Below, piece by piece: positions 43,401 through 51,312 of a stretch of DNA of 64,000 nt. The stretch covers positions 91,791 to 155,790 of the forward strand of contig JAISYS010000042.1 of the NCBI GenBank assembly GCA_031269735.1, given 5' to 3'. The position numbers and the translations under genes are program-made. The stretch's first letter is position 1. Every line of letters begins with the position of its first letter. The stretch is from Candidatus Endomicrobiellum cubanum. GTDB lineage: Bacteria; Elusimicrobiota; Endomicrobiia; Endomicrobiales; Endomicrobiaceae. The notes beneath the pieces are model-generated. The model was given only the letters and a program-made list of their open reading frames with translations. It did no database searches and was not told the DNA's origin.

Positions 43401-43745
43401 ATTAGAGATATATTCTCCTGTAGGTCTGTGATAAAACTTTTCAAATCTCGCTACTTGTTTACCATGCTCAAATCCTAATATCTTAGATAGAGTTTCTGCA
43501 TCTCTACCTGCTATTACATGATTTATAATACGCTTAGCCAATGGTATACAACCACGTGTGTGAGAATTAACAGACCTCTTTACCTCTGGTTCCACAGTAG
43601 GCATTCCATAATAACCAACTGGATTAAGAATGGATTGAACGTCTACTTTTTCCTCTGCCTCTGATGCCTTAATAAACATTGGCAAATCAGATTGTTCAAA
43701 GTCTTTATCTGACATCATCTCAAACCTTATTGGCATTATTCCCAA
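40416..43745 (-). CDS. rpoC-like: RNA polymerase beta-prime subunit, element-encoded
   Basis: 1109 residues in a single chain. Landmarks: VIPMALRPDV (239-248; host 'PPdLRP'), HIRTNMLGKRVDYSARAVI (320-338), the catalytic NADFDGDQM (445-453) with three Mg-binding Asp, SGARGSLGNITQL (677-689), the central zinc site (SEDCGT at 760, then CDNPCCKKCYG at 829-839) and the trigger-loop region GATGLQLTLDSFHKGG (863-878). The N-terminal zinc finger of bacterial beta-prime is missing. All core catalytic parts are present. Order beta then beta-prime is as in hosts but with two genes between. No alpha, omega or sigma gene is in the window. Confidence 0.95.
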   Translation of the reverse strand: MGIMPIRFEMMSDKDFEQSDLPMFIKASEAEEKVDVQSILNPVGYYGMPTVEPEVKRSVNSHTRGCIPLAKRIINHVIAGRDAETLSKILGFEHGKQVARFEKFYHRPTGEYISNIDDIEDSKTILCGAEAFGHEISKFDLEYGIKETLMSILFSPSSPMREFTKNYSGEFNQQKNGLLLTADWYFDPSDKNLLDKQEYCINIFADFFKKVPNSRLSFLLNLKNKEILYNMLQKYVIVIPMALRPDVKKLRNPITQSYVKIIRANINLRALQASIIDAYSLVSYYKKLDQTVNDYLYYDKPSIKDPKISMLRSIQGKEHHIRTNMLGKRVDYSARAVITAAPFMSLKNIGIPEKMLLKLYQAHLAKRRHSKDVDSLTGRKDMPKAIHDIASRKYAELGNKTILESVPVLLGRQPTLSKLSLQAFEPVAVKGNTIRVNPLMVEAFNADFDGDQMHATVPIGDEAVREHNDLLKITNNLYYPEDGECQVRPRHEILYGLYKCSSDEIEDMGKRIFVDFETVYNLVLDNKVNVKAKAICGKYTESCGKLAVRHCLFKYQPDIIKQLDKDTVKEVVNGLLMQGKDTFVNGIDRLVKLGFIVAKLYPPSLSIFVKADFNDKLDVFNDKIRFIHERYTDGFELAKNYTKVYSKAYTSLSSEVKDVIKDRVGNKSNGFVELATSGARGSLGNITQLFALKGRIQKNDSESLQVIIDKGHIEGFSSLELFATAFGGRKGYVDKTLSTSEVGYLSRVLWHSTQPYIITSEDCGTSKGLLIRKSDIAEFFHREKDVNDIFTKIITGRFTTDGRGPIKEKEAIDICNNLEQVEMRSPITCDNPCCKKCYGIDLSTHRLVAKNTAVGFIAAHAVGATGLQLTLDSFHKGGVVEGGGPMSNFHRLETFVRLRSIESFSSYDPLAWATGNVEETQEYDGKKNVYIGNSPINRTVPSSAVLKKYVMQGEGICLVKGDYDPRELLKYKGVRDTQLYLLYLLYSIFRSERELSMKHFEIIVSSMEMAVIVATDRSDLKVGRMYDMIQLKSGSLANTIYETTLVGVGDVPLRRPMAMSGVLLERVLDNLSHSILLGLEDALNYPLQRVAFGLTPNNGTSYVNYIEER

Positions 43746-44358
43746 CCTTTCTAATCAAATCTTCAAATAAAGAAGCTGTCATACCGTTTTTATATCTAAC
43801 CTCTATAACATCTCCAGTCAAAGGTAAAATCTTAACGTACCTTGTTAAATAAAAAGATGTATTTAAAGGTAAAAAATACTTATTCTTATTCATAGCTAGA
43901 AAAGAATCTTGTACCGAGTAAAACCCAGTACTTTGAATCACATAAAAGATTAACTTTACGTGACCAGTAACCGATATAATATGATTTCTAGTATTTAACA
44001 CTTTTATCTCATTAGTATCAGGCCCAGATAGAAATAATGAAGATTCGACTTCTACTGGGCCTTCTTTTTTCTCCGTTCGGACTTTATTTCTGGATATGTT
44101 ACCAAAAAATAACATATCCTGTACACTAGCCATTATTTCAGGATACATCTCTACGCACTTTTCGTTCCTCACACAAAGCTGGTTCAAGTCTATGCCTTTA
44201 CCACATTGAAGACCTATGGCTTTATAGACAGGTATATTACCTGTCAATACATACTTAACAATTTCGTCATAGACTTGTTTTACATCGCCACTAGTACAAA
44301 TAATTTTATTCCCTTGTACTATAGCAGAGTCCAGCACGCAACAATCCCTCCCATCCAT
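43720..44358 (-). CDS. Hypothetical protein between the RNA polymerase genes
   Basis: 212 residues, with a Cys-bearing N-terminal half (RDCCVLD, IICTSGD, GLQCGKG, QLCVRNEKC) and a beta-rich C-terminal half (NHIISVTGHVKLIFYVIQ). Eight or so cysteines could bind metal. Not recognised; not a sigma factor by any motif I can see. It overlaps beta-prime by 26 bases and the YdjM-like gene by 40 bases, so it is firmly embedded in the polymerase cluster. Confidence 0.55.
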   Translation of the reverse strand: MDGRDCCVLDSAIVQGNKIICTSGDVKQVYDEIVKYVLTGNIPVYKAIGLQCGKGIDLNQLCVRNEKCVEMYPEIMASVQDMLFFGNISRNKVRTEKKEGPVEVESSLFLSGPDTNEIKVLNTRNHIISVTGHVKLIFYVIQSTGFYSVQDSFLAMNKNKYFLPLNTSFYLTRYVKILPLTGDVIEVRYKNGMTASLFEDLIRKVGNNANKV

Positions 44359-44813
44359 ATTAAAATGAAAGGCGCCTCATGCCAAGTACCTGTAACAAGA
44401 GACGCAATGTGTATTTTACCTAAATACACTGGCCATAATAACGGCACGCCTTTTTTATTAAACATATCGGCTAAAATATGTGCTACCCATCCGATATTCA
44501 AACCTAATATTAATTCTGGAATAACTGGTAAACCATTCAAACTAGCATAATACATTAATAATACTAATATAGCAGGTATAAATAAAGTATGTGTTATACC
44601 CCTATGTGTCAACAACGAAGCTATAATTTTATGCTTACTGCCTAGCTTAGATTGCACCATATCTATATCCGGCATATATGAACCTATAGCCGCAGTAGCT
44701 AATCCAATTGCTGGTGTATAATCTTGTTCAAATAACACTAATGATTCTGGAAATTTAACTGTTATTAAAGCCATCACAGCTGTTCCACATATGGCATGTG
44801 TTTTACCTGTCAT
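44319..44813 (-). CDS. YdjM-like membrane-bound metal-dependent hydrolase
   Basis: 164 residues with the pattern of the YdjM (DUF457) family: GKTHAICG at the N-terminus, YMPDIDMVQSKLG, THRGITHTLFI and GWVAHILADMFNKKGVPLLWP. The His and Asp residues that bind metal are conserved, and four or so hydrophobic segments place it in the membrane. Substrates of the family are not well defined. It is unusual to find it between beta and beta-prime genes. The gap to the beta gene is 41 bases. Confidence 0.75.
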   Translation of the reverse strand: MTGKTHAICGTAVMALITVKFPESLVLFEQDYTPAIGLATAAIGSYMPDIDMVQSKLGSKHKIIASLLTHRGITHTLFIPAILVLLMYYASLNGLPVIPELILGLNIGWVAHILADMFNKKGVPLLWPVYLGKIHIASLVTGTWHEAPFILIWMGGIVACWTLL

Positions 44814-44854
44814 ACCATTTCCTCTATCTCCTCACTCATACTTTTCAATGCTCC

Positions 44855-47800
44855 TTAACTCGCTGTAATAGCTGTAATAACATCTGTATCACTTAGTGTA
44901 GGTTTGTGTCTACTCGCTGCTATAGATATATCTTCTAAAATATCACCATCTACATCTATTACTTTTATTCCTAAAGCTTGTAGCTTGTAAAGAAATACTA
45001 AAACAGAATACGGATTTGACAAGCCATCAACTACTAAATCTTCTCTTCCTACTAGCTCCGCTAAGTGATTTAACTTGGCTCTAATATTATCTGACTTTTC
45101 ATTAGTAATTTCTCTTATAGTAGCACTTGCCCCATGTGCTAATAAAGACGCTAACTCCATTTCCCCTATTCTTTGCCCACCACCTCTGGTAGCACCTTTT
45201 GTGGGTTGATTAGTAACCAAATTATAGGTCTCTTCATCCAAAATTCCAGCTCTTGCATGAATGCGCCCTTCAGATTCTTGTTTTAACTTAAACACATAAG
45301 ACACTCCAATTGTCGCTGGAGAGTTCAAATACTCCCTAGTTGTATAATCATACAATATAGCAGTACCATCTCTATTAAAACAATTTTTCCAATGCCTTAG
45401 CTCTTCATACCTAGCTCTTGCTACATTGTGTAAATCCACAGGTAATCCTGTATATTTACTAATAACAACTTCAACATTTTCTGTATTAGCTAAATCATAG
45501 ACATAATTCAATAACAATTCAACCTCTTCCTTTGTTGCTCCATTTATAGGGTCTGTTTCTACATGTATGTCTAACAAATAAGCAACAAAACCTAGGGCAC
45601 ACTCGAGCAATTGCCCTACGTTGAGCCTTGATAATACGCCGCAAGGATTATACACAATTTCTATGGCCTCACCATTCTTAAAAACTGGCATTTCATTATC
45701 ATCACAAACCCTAGCACTCGTGCCTTTGTTAGAGTGTCTGCCTACTAATTTATCGCCTCTAGTAGTCGCGTTAATTCCCACTAAATGAAATTTAATCTTT
45801 ACAGTGATACTATCTTCTCTTACTATATCATAATTATTATAAATTCCAGATACACGTTTAGCTATAATATGAACAGGTTCTCTACTTAAAGAATTTCCTC
45901 TTTTTAATAATATAGTATCTATAATTTCACCCTCACTTATATACTCCCCTATGTTACTTTCTCTTACCTCTATTGACTCGCCTCGTCCCAAGGTTATAGT
46001 TTTAGTAACTGTGTGCGCTGACACTGATGTTAGCTTATTAGCCGCTGTCCTAGAAATATCTACTGAATCTTCATAATTATATCCTGTTGGAATATAAGCA
46101 GTCAATAAATTTATACCTGGACTATAAACACCATCTCTGAAATTAGCTGTTTCAGCTAATATATCACCTTTATTAAACTTCTGCTTAGGTGATACTCTTA
46201 TATTTACTAATGACAACGACCCATTATAAACTACAGTCTCCTCTATTTCATAATTTACATCTCTACCATCTTCGTATGTTACCTGTACTAAATCTTTATC
46301 TAAACCCCATACTTCTCCATCAGCCTCTGCTTTTAACACCATTTTATTGCCACTAGCTATCTGCTTATAATAAGAAGTATAAACATACGGCTTCTCAGAA
46401 CGTTGCAATAGTATACTTTGCTTTAATTGATTCGTAGCATACGTAATACGTATTGAGTCATCTGTATTGGCAAAAGGCATTAACATCACAGAAGGAGACA
46501 GTATTTGTTCCGGAAAAGCTTCGACATAATCCAAATCAGAAGTTTTTACAGTCTCGAAGGTCATAGCTCCATTACCAGCATTCACTCTAGCTAAAACATG
46601 GTCATCCTTATGCCTAGAGCATATTGATAAAGAATCTCCTATAACGTACCTTAATTCTTCATCAGCAGATAAATAATCAATAATACTGGTAATGCTTATT
46701 TCCCCATTAGCATGCTTTAAAACACGTCGATACGGAGTTTTTATAACTGTATCATCTATTTTCGCTCCAACAGTCAAAGTATTCGTTGCTCCAAGTTTTT
46801 GACCAGCAGGAGTCTCAAACGGACATAACCTGCCAAAATGACCCATAGGTATTAATCTTATATCATCTGAATACCTTCCAGACTTCGACTGTGAAACTAC
46901 ATTATTTATTTGTGTAACATTAGCTAACGGATTTAATATATCAGCGGCCTTTATATACTTTAAGCTCCACAGCTTTGCAGGTATGTCTCTACCAACTCCA
47001 AAAAACATATCTCTCTCAAAATAAAAAGTTTTTGCAATCTTAGAAAATTTAATATGTGTAGGCTTCGATGTCAAAAATGAGGTAACTACACTCCTAAATA
47101 CTTCTGAGAATAGTTCATTAAACATAAATATTCTTTTCCTAAAAGATATATCTCTATTTAATGGCTTATAATCGTCAAAAACTCTAGTATAGCCTATAAA
47201 GGATAATATAGCTGATAAATCATGTGGCGTAAGTTGTTTTGGTAAATTAGGAGCTAAATCTTTATTATTATAAAAATAAACAAGTTCTTCTGGACTTCTT
47301 CCTTCTATAGTTTTTACATCCCCTAGCCTACATATATAATTTCCTAAAATTTCTTGCTCAAAATAGTACGTGCGTAAAGATGAGACATCTTCCTTTGCCG
47401 ACATTAAATCTTTCTTTGTTCTGGCACATTCTAACTCTCTAAAATCCAAATAGTACAATAATTCCAATGCTTCTTTTGACAACCTGACTCCAGCTTTAAC
47501 AACAATGGGGTTGTCTGCTAAATCCAAATCCAGTGGTATTGTATATAAATCAACGTATTGAGGAAATAATCTTTTTAGAGCAACACAATTTCGCGTCCCT
47601 TTTTGTATAAAACGTATAATAACATCATTCTTAGGGTAAAACCCACTTAAAGCAGGTAAAGCTCTCACATATACACAATTTATTAAATTTCTCTTTAAGT
47701 TTGTCAAAACTTCTTTAGTAACAATAGTACCTGCCTTGTATTGCAAAACATCACGACTTAAAGTTTTATTCAAAGCCCTATCTAAAGACAAATAAAGCAT

Positions 47801-48517
47801 TAGAGATTCTCTTGATTTACCTAAAGAATACTGACTACTCTGATAATCACCAAAAGCCTTATGCTCCTCTAATACTAAAGCAGCTGCATAACTGTCAATA
47901 TATTCAACATCTCCCCGACTAAGTAAATACGCATTTACAATTTGCTTAAATTCCTCTAACTCCACGCTTTGCTGTGCATAATATGCTGCCGTAAATGTAA
48001 AAGCATCCATTTTCTCTTTGAAATACTGTATTTTTATACCGGCACTATATAAGAAGAAAACCACACTATTCAAATACTCTAAACTCAGTATAAACTTATT
48101 ATTTTTATCATCATAAGACATATCTGGATAAGGGACTAATTGATTTACAATAACACGTCTATCTCCATGCATATTTAATATACATTTTTCATCCATATAT
48201 GGTATTTTCATTAATTCTATATTATCTGAAACCATTCCATTCATAATTATATTCAAATACACAGCATAATAAGAATCTGACATCCGTTCTACTTCTCGCA
48301 CATACTCTGTTGTATATCTTTTTCCAACTGTAACAGTATAATCAAATTCTAAACCATAAATATCTTTTATTCTACTACACATATAATTTACATCGTCGTA
48401 CACTGTTTTGGTAAGATAAGTTGTATAAGAATCTCTTTGTGCTTTGTACATATCTACATCATGTTCTGGTACTTCAATTCTTTTTATACTCAACTCACCA
48501 TTTTCAAACTTCAACAT
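44855..48517 (-). CDS. rpoB-like: RNA polymerase beta subunit, element-encoded
   Basis: 1220 residues, near bacterial length. RRVIVNQLVPYP (about 120-131) matches 'eRVIVsQl.RSPG'; GHFGRLCPFETPAGQKLG (~557-574) matches 'GRiCpIETPEGpNIG'; GYNYEDSVDISR (~809) matches 'GyNfEDAivlse'; RGDKLVGRHSNKGTSARV (~917) carries the two active-site Lys; NPCGVLSRLNVGQLLE matches 'NPLGvPSRMNvGQilE'; GEMELASLLAHGASATI (~1113) matches 'GEMEvWALeAyGAa'. The sequence is far from host RpoB yet keeps every catalytic element. With beta-prime it forms a two-subunit catalytic core. Confidence 0.95.
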   Translation of the reverse strand: MLKFENGELSIKRIEVPEHDVDMYKAQRDSYTTYLTKTVYDDVNYMCSRIKDIYGLEFDYTVTVGKRYTTEYVREVERMSDSYYAVYLNIIMNGMVSDNIELMKIPYMDEKCILNMHGDRRVIVNQLVPYPDMSYDDKNNKFILSLEYLNSVVFFLYSAGIKIQYFKEKMDAFTFTAAYYAQQSVELEEFKQIVNAYLLSRGDVEYIDSYAAALVLEEHKAFGDYQSSQYSLGKSRESLMLYLSLDRALNKTLSRDVLQYKAGTIVTKEVLTNLKRNLINCVYVRALPALSGFYPKNDVIIRFIQKGTRNCVALKRLFPQYVDLYTIPLDLDLADNPIVVKAGVRLSKEALELLYYLDFRELECARTKKDLMSAKEDVSSLRTYYFEQEILGNYICRLGDVKTIEGRSPEELVYFYNNKDLAPNLPKQLTPHDLSAILSFIGYTRVFDDYKPLNRDISFRKRIFMFNELFSEVFRSVVTSFLTSKPTHIKFSKIAKTFYFERDMFFGVGRDIPAKLWSLKYIKAADILNPLANVTQINNVVSQSKSGRYSDDIRLIPMGHFGRLCPFETPAGQKLGATNTLTVGAKIDDTVIKTPYRRVLKHANGEISITSIIDYLSADEELRYVIGDSLSICSRHKDDHVLARVNAGNGAMTFETVKTSDLDYVEAFPEQILSPSVMLMPFANTDDSIRITYATNQLKQSILLQRSEKPYVYTSYYKQIASGNKMVLKAEADGEVWGLDKDLVQVTYEDGRDVNYEIEETVVYNGSLSLVNIRVSPKQKFNKGDILAETANFRDGVYSPGINLLTAYIPTGYNYEDSVDISRTAANKLTSVSAHTVTKTITLGRGESIEVRESNIGEYISEGEIIDTILLKRGNSLSREPVHIIAKRVSGIYNNYDIVREDSITVKIKFHLVGINATTRGDKLVGRHSNKGTSARVCDDNEMPVFKNGEAIEIVYNPCGVLSRLNVGQLLECALGFVAYLLDIHVETDPINGATKEEVELLLNYVYDLANTENVEVVISKYTGLPVDLHNVARARYEELRHWKNCFNRDGTAILYDYTTREYLNSPATIGVSYVFKLKQESEGRIHARAGILDEETYNLVTNQPTKGATRGGGQRIGEMELASLLAHGASATIREITNEKSDNIRAKLNHLAELVGREDLVVDGLSNPYSVLVFLYKLQALGIKVIDVDGDILEDISIAASRHKPTLSDTDVITAITAS

Positions 48518-48880
48518 CTACTCTTCCTCATACTCATAATTAAGGTCTATGTCCACTATAGTGTTAGAATGTTTATCCAATGTTAAAACATCTCTTTTTT
48601 CTGCAATGTAATCATCCATTATAGCATATACATCCCCTATCTCCGTGTATACTAACCCTATAGCGTCAGCATATTTATTGTTGTATAAACCCTTTTCTAT
48701 TGGAGATAGGTTATTTAAGTGTAACGGATTAGTAATCATTAAGTTACCTACAAGCATTACCGCTCCACCCAGCGGTTCCTCGTAAATTAAATCACCAATT
48801 TTTGAATTACAATAAATAGTAGTACACTCGTTATTAAACAATAAACTGCCACATGGTATAAACCTATCTAAATCTATCAT
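48518..48880 (-). CDS. Hypothetical protein upstream of beta
   Basis: 120 residues, acidic at the C-terminus (LNYEYEEE), with LGGAVMLVGNLMITNPLHL near the middle. Ends one base before the beta start codon, so it is co-translated with the polymerase. Not recognised; in this position a small polymerase-associated factor is possible. Confidence 0.5.
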   Translation of the reverse strand: MIDLDRFIPCGSLLFNNECTTIYCNSKIGDLIYEEPLGGAVMLVGNLMITNPLHLNNLSPIEKGLYNNKYADAIGLVYTEIGDVYAIMDDYIAEKRDVLTLDKHSNTIVDIDLNYEYEEE

Positions 48881-48980
48881 TTCAAATCTCCTTTAATAAT
48901 TGCTTAGCAAATGACAAAACTAACTCAACAGTGTCCTTAAAATTAATATTAATAACATTCATAAATCTTTTCCAAAAGCT

Positions 48981-49064
48981 TTATCTATACCTAGCAACTT
49001 CTTCAATTTTCTCTTCCAAAGTTTTATACATTTGCATTGCTTCTCTCTCCTTTGCATTTCTATT
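48981..49064 (-). pseudogene. Orphan C-terminal tail of an Rpn-type gene (tail A)
   Basis: Directly after the stop of the gene at 49066-49881, another frame encodes NRNAKEREAMQMYKTLEEKI and EEVARYR before a stop. This repeats residues about 190-215 of the intact gene, ending where that protein continues. A ~39-base near-identical DNA repeat (49026-49064 and 49234-49272) marks the duplication. An internal ATG (MQMY) could start a short peptide. Confidence 0.65.
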
Positions 49065-49272
49065 ATCAGTCTTCTATATCTACTGTCCTATCTACTGTAG
49101 ACGAAACTAACTCAACAGCTTGATCTACTGTATAACCTTTACTCACTAGTTCAGCAACTCTCTTTGCGCCTTCTTTAATACCTTTTCTCTCTCTATACTT
49201 TGCAACCTCCTCAATTTTTACATCTAAATCATCATACATTTGCATTGCTTCTCTCTCCCTTGCATTTCTATT
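49026..49272. repeat. Direct repeat pair flanking the tail of an Rpn-type gene
   Basis: Copies at 49026-49064 and 49234-49272 differ by about one base. They encode the shared NRNA-x-EREAMQMY segment once inside the intact nuclease gene and once in the orphan tail after its stop codon. The spacing is 208 bases. Confidence 0.65.
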
Positions 49273-49881
49273 TGTTATTAAAACAATATCCGCCGCTTTT
49301 TTAAGAAAATCAGGATAATTATTCTCTACTATACCACTCTTTAAGAATTTAGAAACATATTCTAAATTATCGTTTAATTTATTCTTTTTACGATACTCAA
49401 AAAAGCTTAACTCAAACGTTGGCATATTAAATAAATATGACTTGTCTTCCCTTTCAATCAAAGAGTAATTGTGGAACCGCTTATCCTTGTTCTTAAACAA
49501 TTGAAACCCTAACAGGCACATCATACGTACAGGTTTTAACCCTGCATATTTAGCTCCCTTTTCGGCATACCCATTGCAAAACTTAACACATAAATAATAT
49601 AAAGCTCTCAAATCAAAAATTTCTTCACGTCTTACTTGTAATTCAACAATAAACTTTTCCTCTGTATCACTACCACATATAAAATCTACCTCTGTTCTCG
49701 ATAACTTTTTATTTGCATACATACTTCTAAGCTGAACTAAATCATAAGGCGTTAAATGCTCGACCTCTTTAACAGACGTACCAAATAGAGTATTTATGAA
49801 ACCAATTGCAACTTCAGTGTTATCAAGCATCTTCTTAAAAAGTAAATCATTTGTAGGTAAAAATATTTTTTCATCGTTCAT
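49066..49881 (-). CDS. Rpn/PD-(D/E)XK nuclease family protein, copy 1
   Basis: 271 residues. LPTNDLLFKKML at the N-terminus, TEVDFICGSDTEEKFIVELQ (about 63-82) with the Asp and Glu-x-Gln of the nuclease site, and RALYYLCVKFC are typical of the Rpn/PDDEXK_2 family, often annotated as transposases but shown in E. coli to be recombination-promoting nucleases used in phage defence. The C-terminal ~70 residues (from EREAMQMY) are a helical tail ending in the family signature ELVSKGYTVDQAVELV. One of four paralogues in the last 15 kb. A repeated copy of part of its tail lies immediately downstream. Confidence 0.85.
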   Translation of the reverse strand: MNDEKIFLPTNDLLFKKMLDNTEVAIGFINTLFGTSVKEVEHLTPYDLVQLRSMYANKKLSRTEVDFICGSDTEEKFIVELQVRREEIFDLRALYYLCVKFCNGYAEKGAKYAGLKPVRMMCLLGFQLFKNKDKRFHNYSLIEREDKSYLFNMPTFELSFFEYRKKNKLNDNLEYVSKFLKSGIVENNYPDFLKKAADIVLITNRNAREREAMQMYDDLDVKIEEVAKYRERKGIKEGAKRVAELVSKGYTVDQAVELVSSTVDRTVDIED

Positions 49882-49921
49882 GCTCTTACATTTTTTCCTT
49901 TAATTTTTTATCTTACTAGTA

Positions 49922-50104
49922 CTATGCGCTGTCTATCAATTCTTCCATAATGTCAGATTGCAATATTAAGTTAACAGTATCAACTTCAAAAACCAACTCA
50001 GCAGCTTGTAACTCAATGCCCTCTTCTCTTCTACTATATCGTGCAACTGCATCAACATAATTAGGTCGTCCTGTTTTATTAGTAAATAAATCAATTTCTC
50101 TCAC
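49922..50104 (-). CDS. Short ORF resembling an Rpn tail
   Basis: 60 residues from a GTG with a strong GGAGG eight bases upstream. DAVARYSRREEGIELQAAEL is similar to the tail segment EEVAKYRERKGIKEGAKRVA of copy 1. The ends differ. The good ribosome site suggests that this orphan tail is translated, perhaps as a regulator of the full-length nucleases. Confidence 0.45.
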   Translation of the reverse strand: MREIDLFTNKTGRPNYVDAVARYSRREEGIELQAAELVFEVDTVNLILQSDIMEELIDSA

Positions 50105-50126
50105 ATTTTTAACCTCCCTACACCTA

Positions 50127-50321
50127 TTATGATATTAAGATGCTTTGACCCAGTATAATATCTAAAGCTTGTTCTGCGTAATAGCCGTCACTAATTAACT
50201 CTACAACTTCTTTAAGTCCCCTTTTTAACACCCACTTGTTCGCTATACTTTGCTACGTCTTCAATTGGTCTTCCAAATCTGCATACATCCTAAGCATTAA
50301 TAATAAATCATTTTCGTTCAT
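50127..50321 (-). pseudogene. Internally deleted, frameshifted Rpn-type remnant (tail B)
   Basis: It begins MNENDLLLMLRMYADLED, which joins the N-terminal 'NDLL' of the nucleases directly to their tail 'MYxxLEx', so the whole nuclease domain is deleted. Frameshifts interrupt the rest, whose pieces read EDVAKYSEQVGV and LKEVVELISDGYYAEQALDI. Clearly a decayed relative of the neighbouring genes. Confidence 0.6.
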
Positions 50322-50341
50322 ACTTTTAAGCTTTCCTTAAA

Positions 50342-51136
50342 TCAGATATTCTGAAATTTGAAATAGACCTTTACGATTTCCATAAGTCTTTGTCTAAAAA
50401 TCTCTTCTACCTCAATAATCTTTCTATCATGCATATTTGGAACACCTAAAATAGGTATTATGCTACTTTTTATAAGCGGAGTAAACTCCTCTTCAAAACA
50501 TTGTACAGCAGAACAAGCATCTCGTTGCATATCTTCATACTCGTTTTCATTATCACACAGTTTTTTTCCATTATATAAAAACAATATATCTTTGCTTAAA
50601 GGCATAAGTCCTGCTATAGTTTCTTTAGAGTCTGCTCTATTTATGTCAGTAGCCCTACTGCCAAAAACAAACATTACAAGATTAATTTCTTCCATCTGTA
50701 CTAGCATAGTATCCTCAGGCGTATCAACAATAACTAAATAGGATAAATTACTTGCATGTATTATCTCCCTTGCTAATTGACTAGGTGGTACAAATATCTT
50801 AATATACTCAGAAGAAACAATTCCTTCTCCTGACTCACGTTTCTGCTTTAATACACGATTAAATTTATAGACTAAACTATCTAGCCTTTCCTCTTCAAAT
50901 ATTGAACATAGCTGTCTATTACTCTCTGTATTAAATTGTACATACGACTCTGTAATTTCTGGTGAAACTATAATTTTTACTACACATTGCGTAAAGTTAA
51001 GACCAGGAGTACTGAATACACGCCTAAGAATAAGACATTCCTTGTCTGCTACAAAAACAGAAGATATAAAACTCTTACCTGCTCTCTGAAATCCAGTCAT
51101 TAATATAGATTTATAGTTACCCGTTTCAATAAACAT
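50342..51136 (-). CDS. P-loop GTPase/ATPase-like protein
   Basis: 264 residues from the ATG at 51136, which has AAGGGA about seven bases upstream; upstream in-frame codons overlap a pseudogene. Walker A is GFQRAGKS close to the N-terminus, and IVDTPEDT (about 133-140) resembles the 'DTPG' switch of small or dynamin-like GTPases, followed by NLVMFVFGSRATDIN and ILFLYNGKKLCD, where GTPases have 'NKxD'. The last motif is imperfect, so nucleotide preference is uncertain. It stands between two Rpn-type genes. No membrane segments. Confidence 0.6.
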   Translation of the reverse strand: MFIETGNYKSILMTGFQRAGKSFISSVFVADKECLILRRVFSTPGLNFTQCVVKIIVSPEITESYVQFNTESNRQLCSIFEEERLDSLVYKFNRVLKQKRESGEGIVSSEYIKIFVPPSQLAREIIHASNLSYLVIVDTPEDTMLVQMEEINLVMFVFGSRATDINRADSKETIAGLMPLSKDILFLYNGKKLCDNENEYEDMQRDACSAVQCFEEEFTPLIKSSIIPILGVPNMHDRKIIEVEEIFRQRLMEIVKVYFKFQNI

Positions 51137-51155
51137 CTGCATTCCCTTCTTTCTT

Positions 51156-51312
51156 TTATTCAGACTGCAGTACAATCTCTAAAGCTTGCTCTACAGAATA
51201 ACCTTTACTAATAAGTTCAACAACTTTTTTTAGCTCCTTCTTTTTTACCAAACTCTTTAACTTCTTCCATTTTCTCCTCTAAAGTTTCATACATTTGCAT
51301 TGCTTCTTTTTT
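51156..51312 (-). pseudogene. Orphan C-terminal tail of an Rpn-type gene (tail C)
   Basis: In the same frame as the gene at 51313-52083, separated from it only by the stop codon, reading continues as KKEAMQMYETLEEKMEEVKE and FGKKEGA. After a one-base shift it continues KKVVELISKGYSVEQALEIV to a stop. It is an almost exact repeat of the preceding gene's tail. Either a tandem duplication scar or an orphan regulatory tail. Confidence 0.7.

Noticed and set aside
43720..44358. Sigma factor between the polymerase genes
   Set aside because: No region 2 or 4 helices are apparent; the protein is Cys-rich then beta-rich.
40416..48517. Host rpoB-rpoC operon
   Set aside because: Order beta then beta-prime fits, but the sequences are highly diverged, the beta-prime zinc finger is missing, two unrelated genes lie between, and no ribosomal protein genes flank them.
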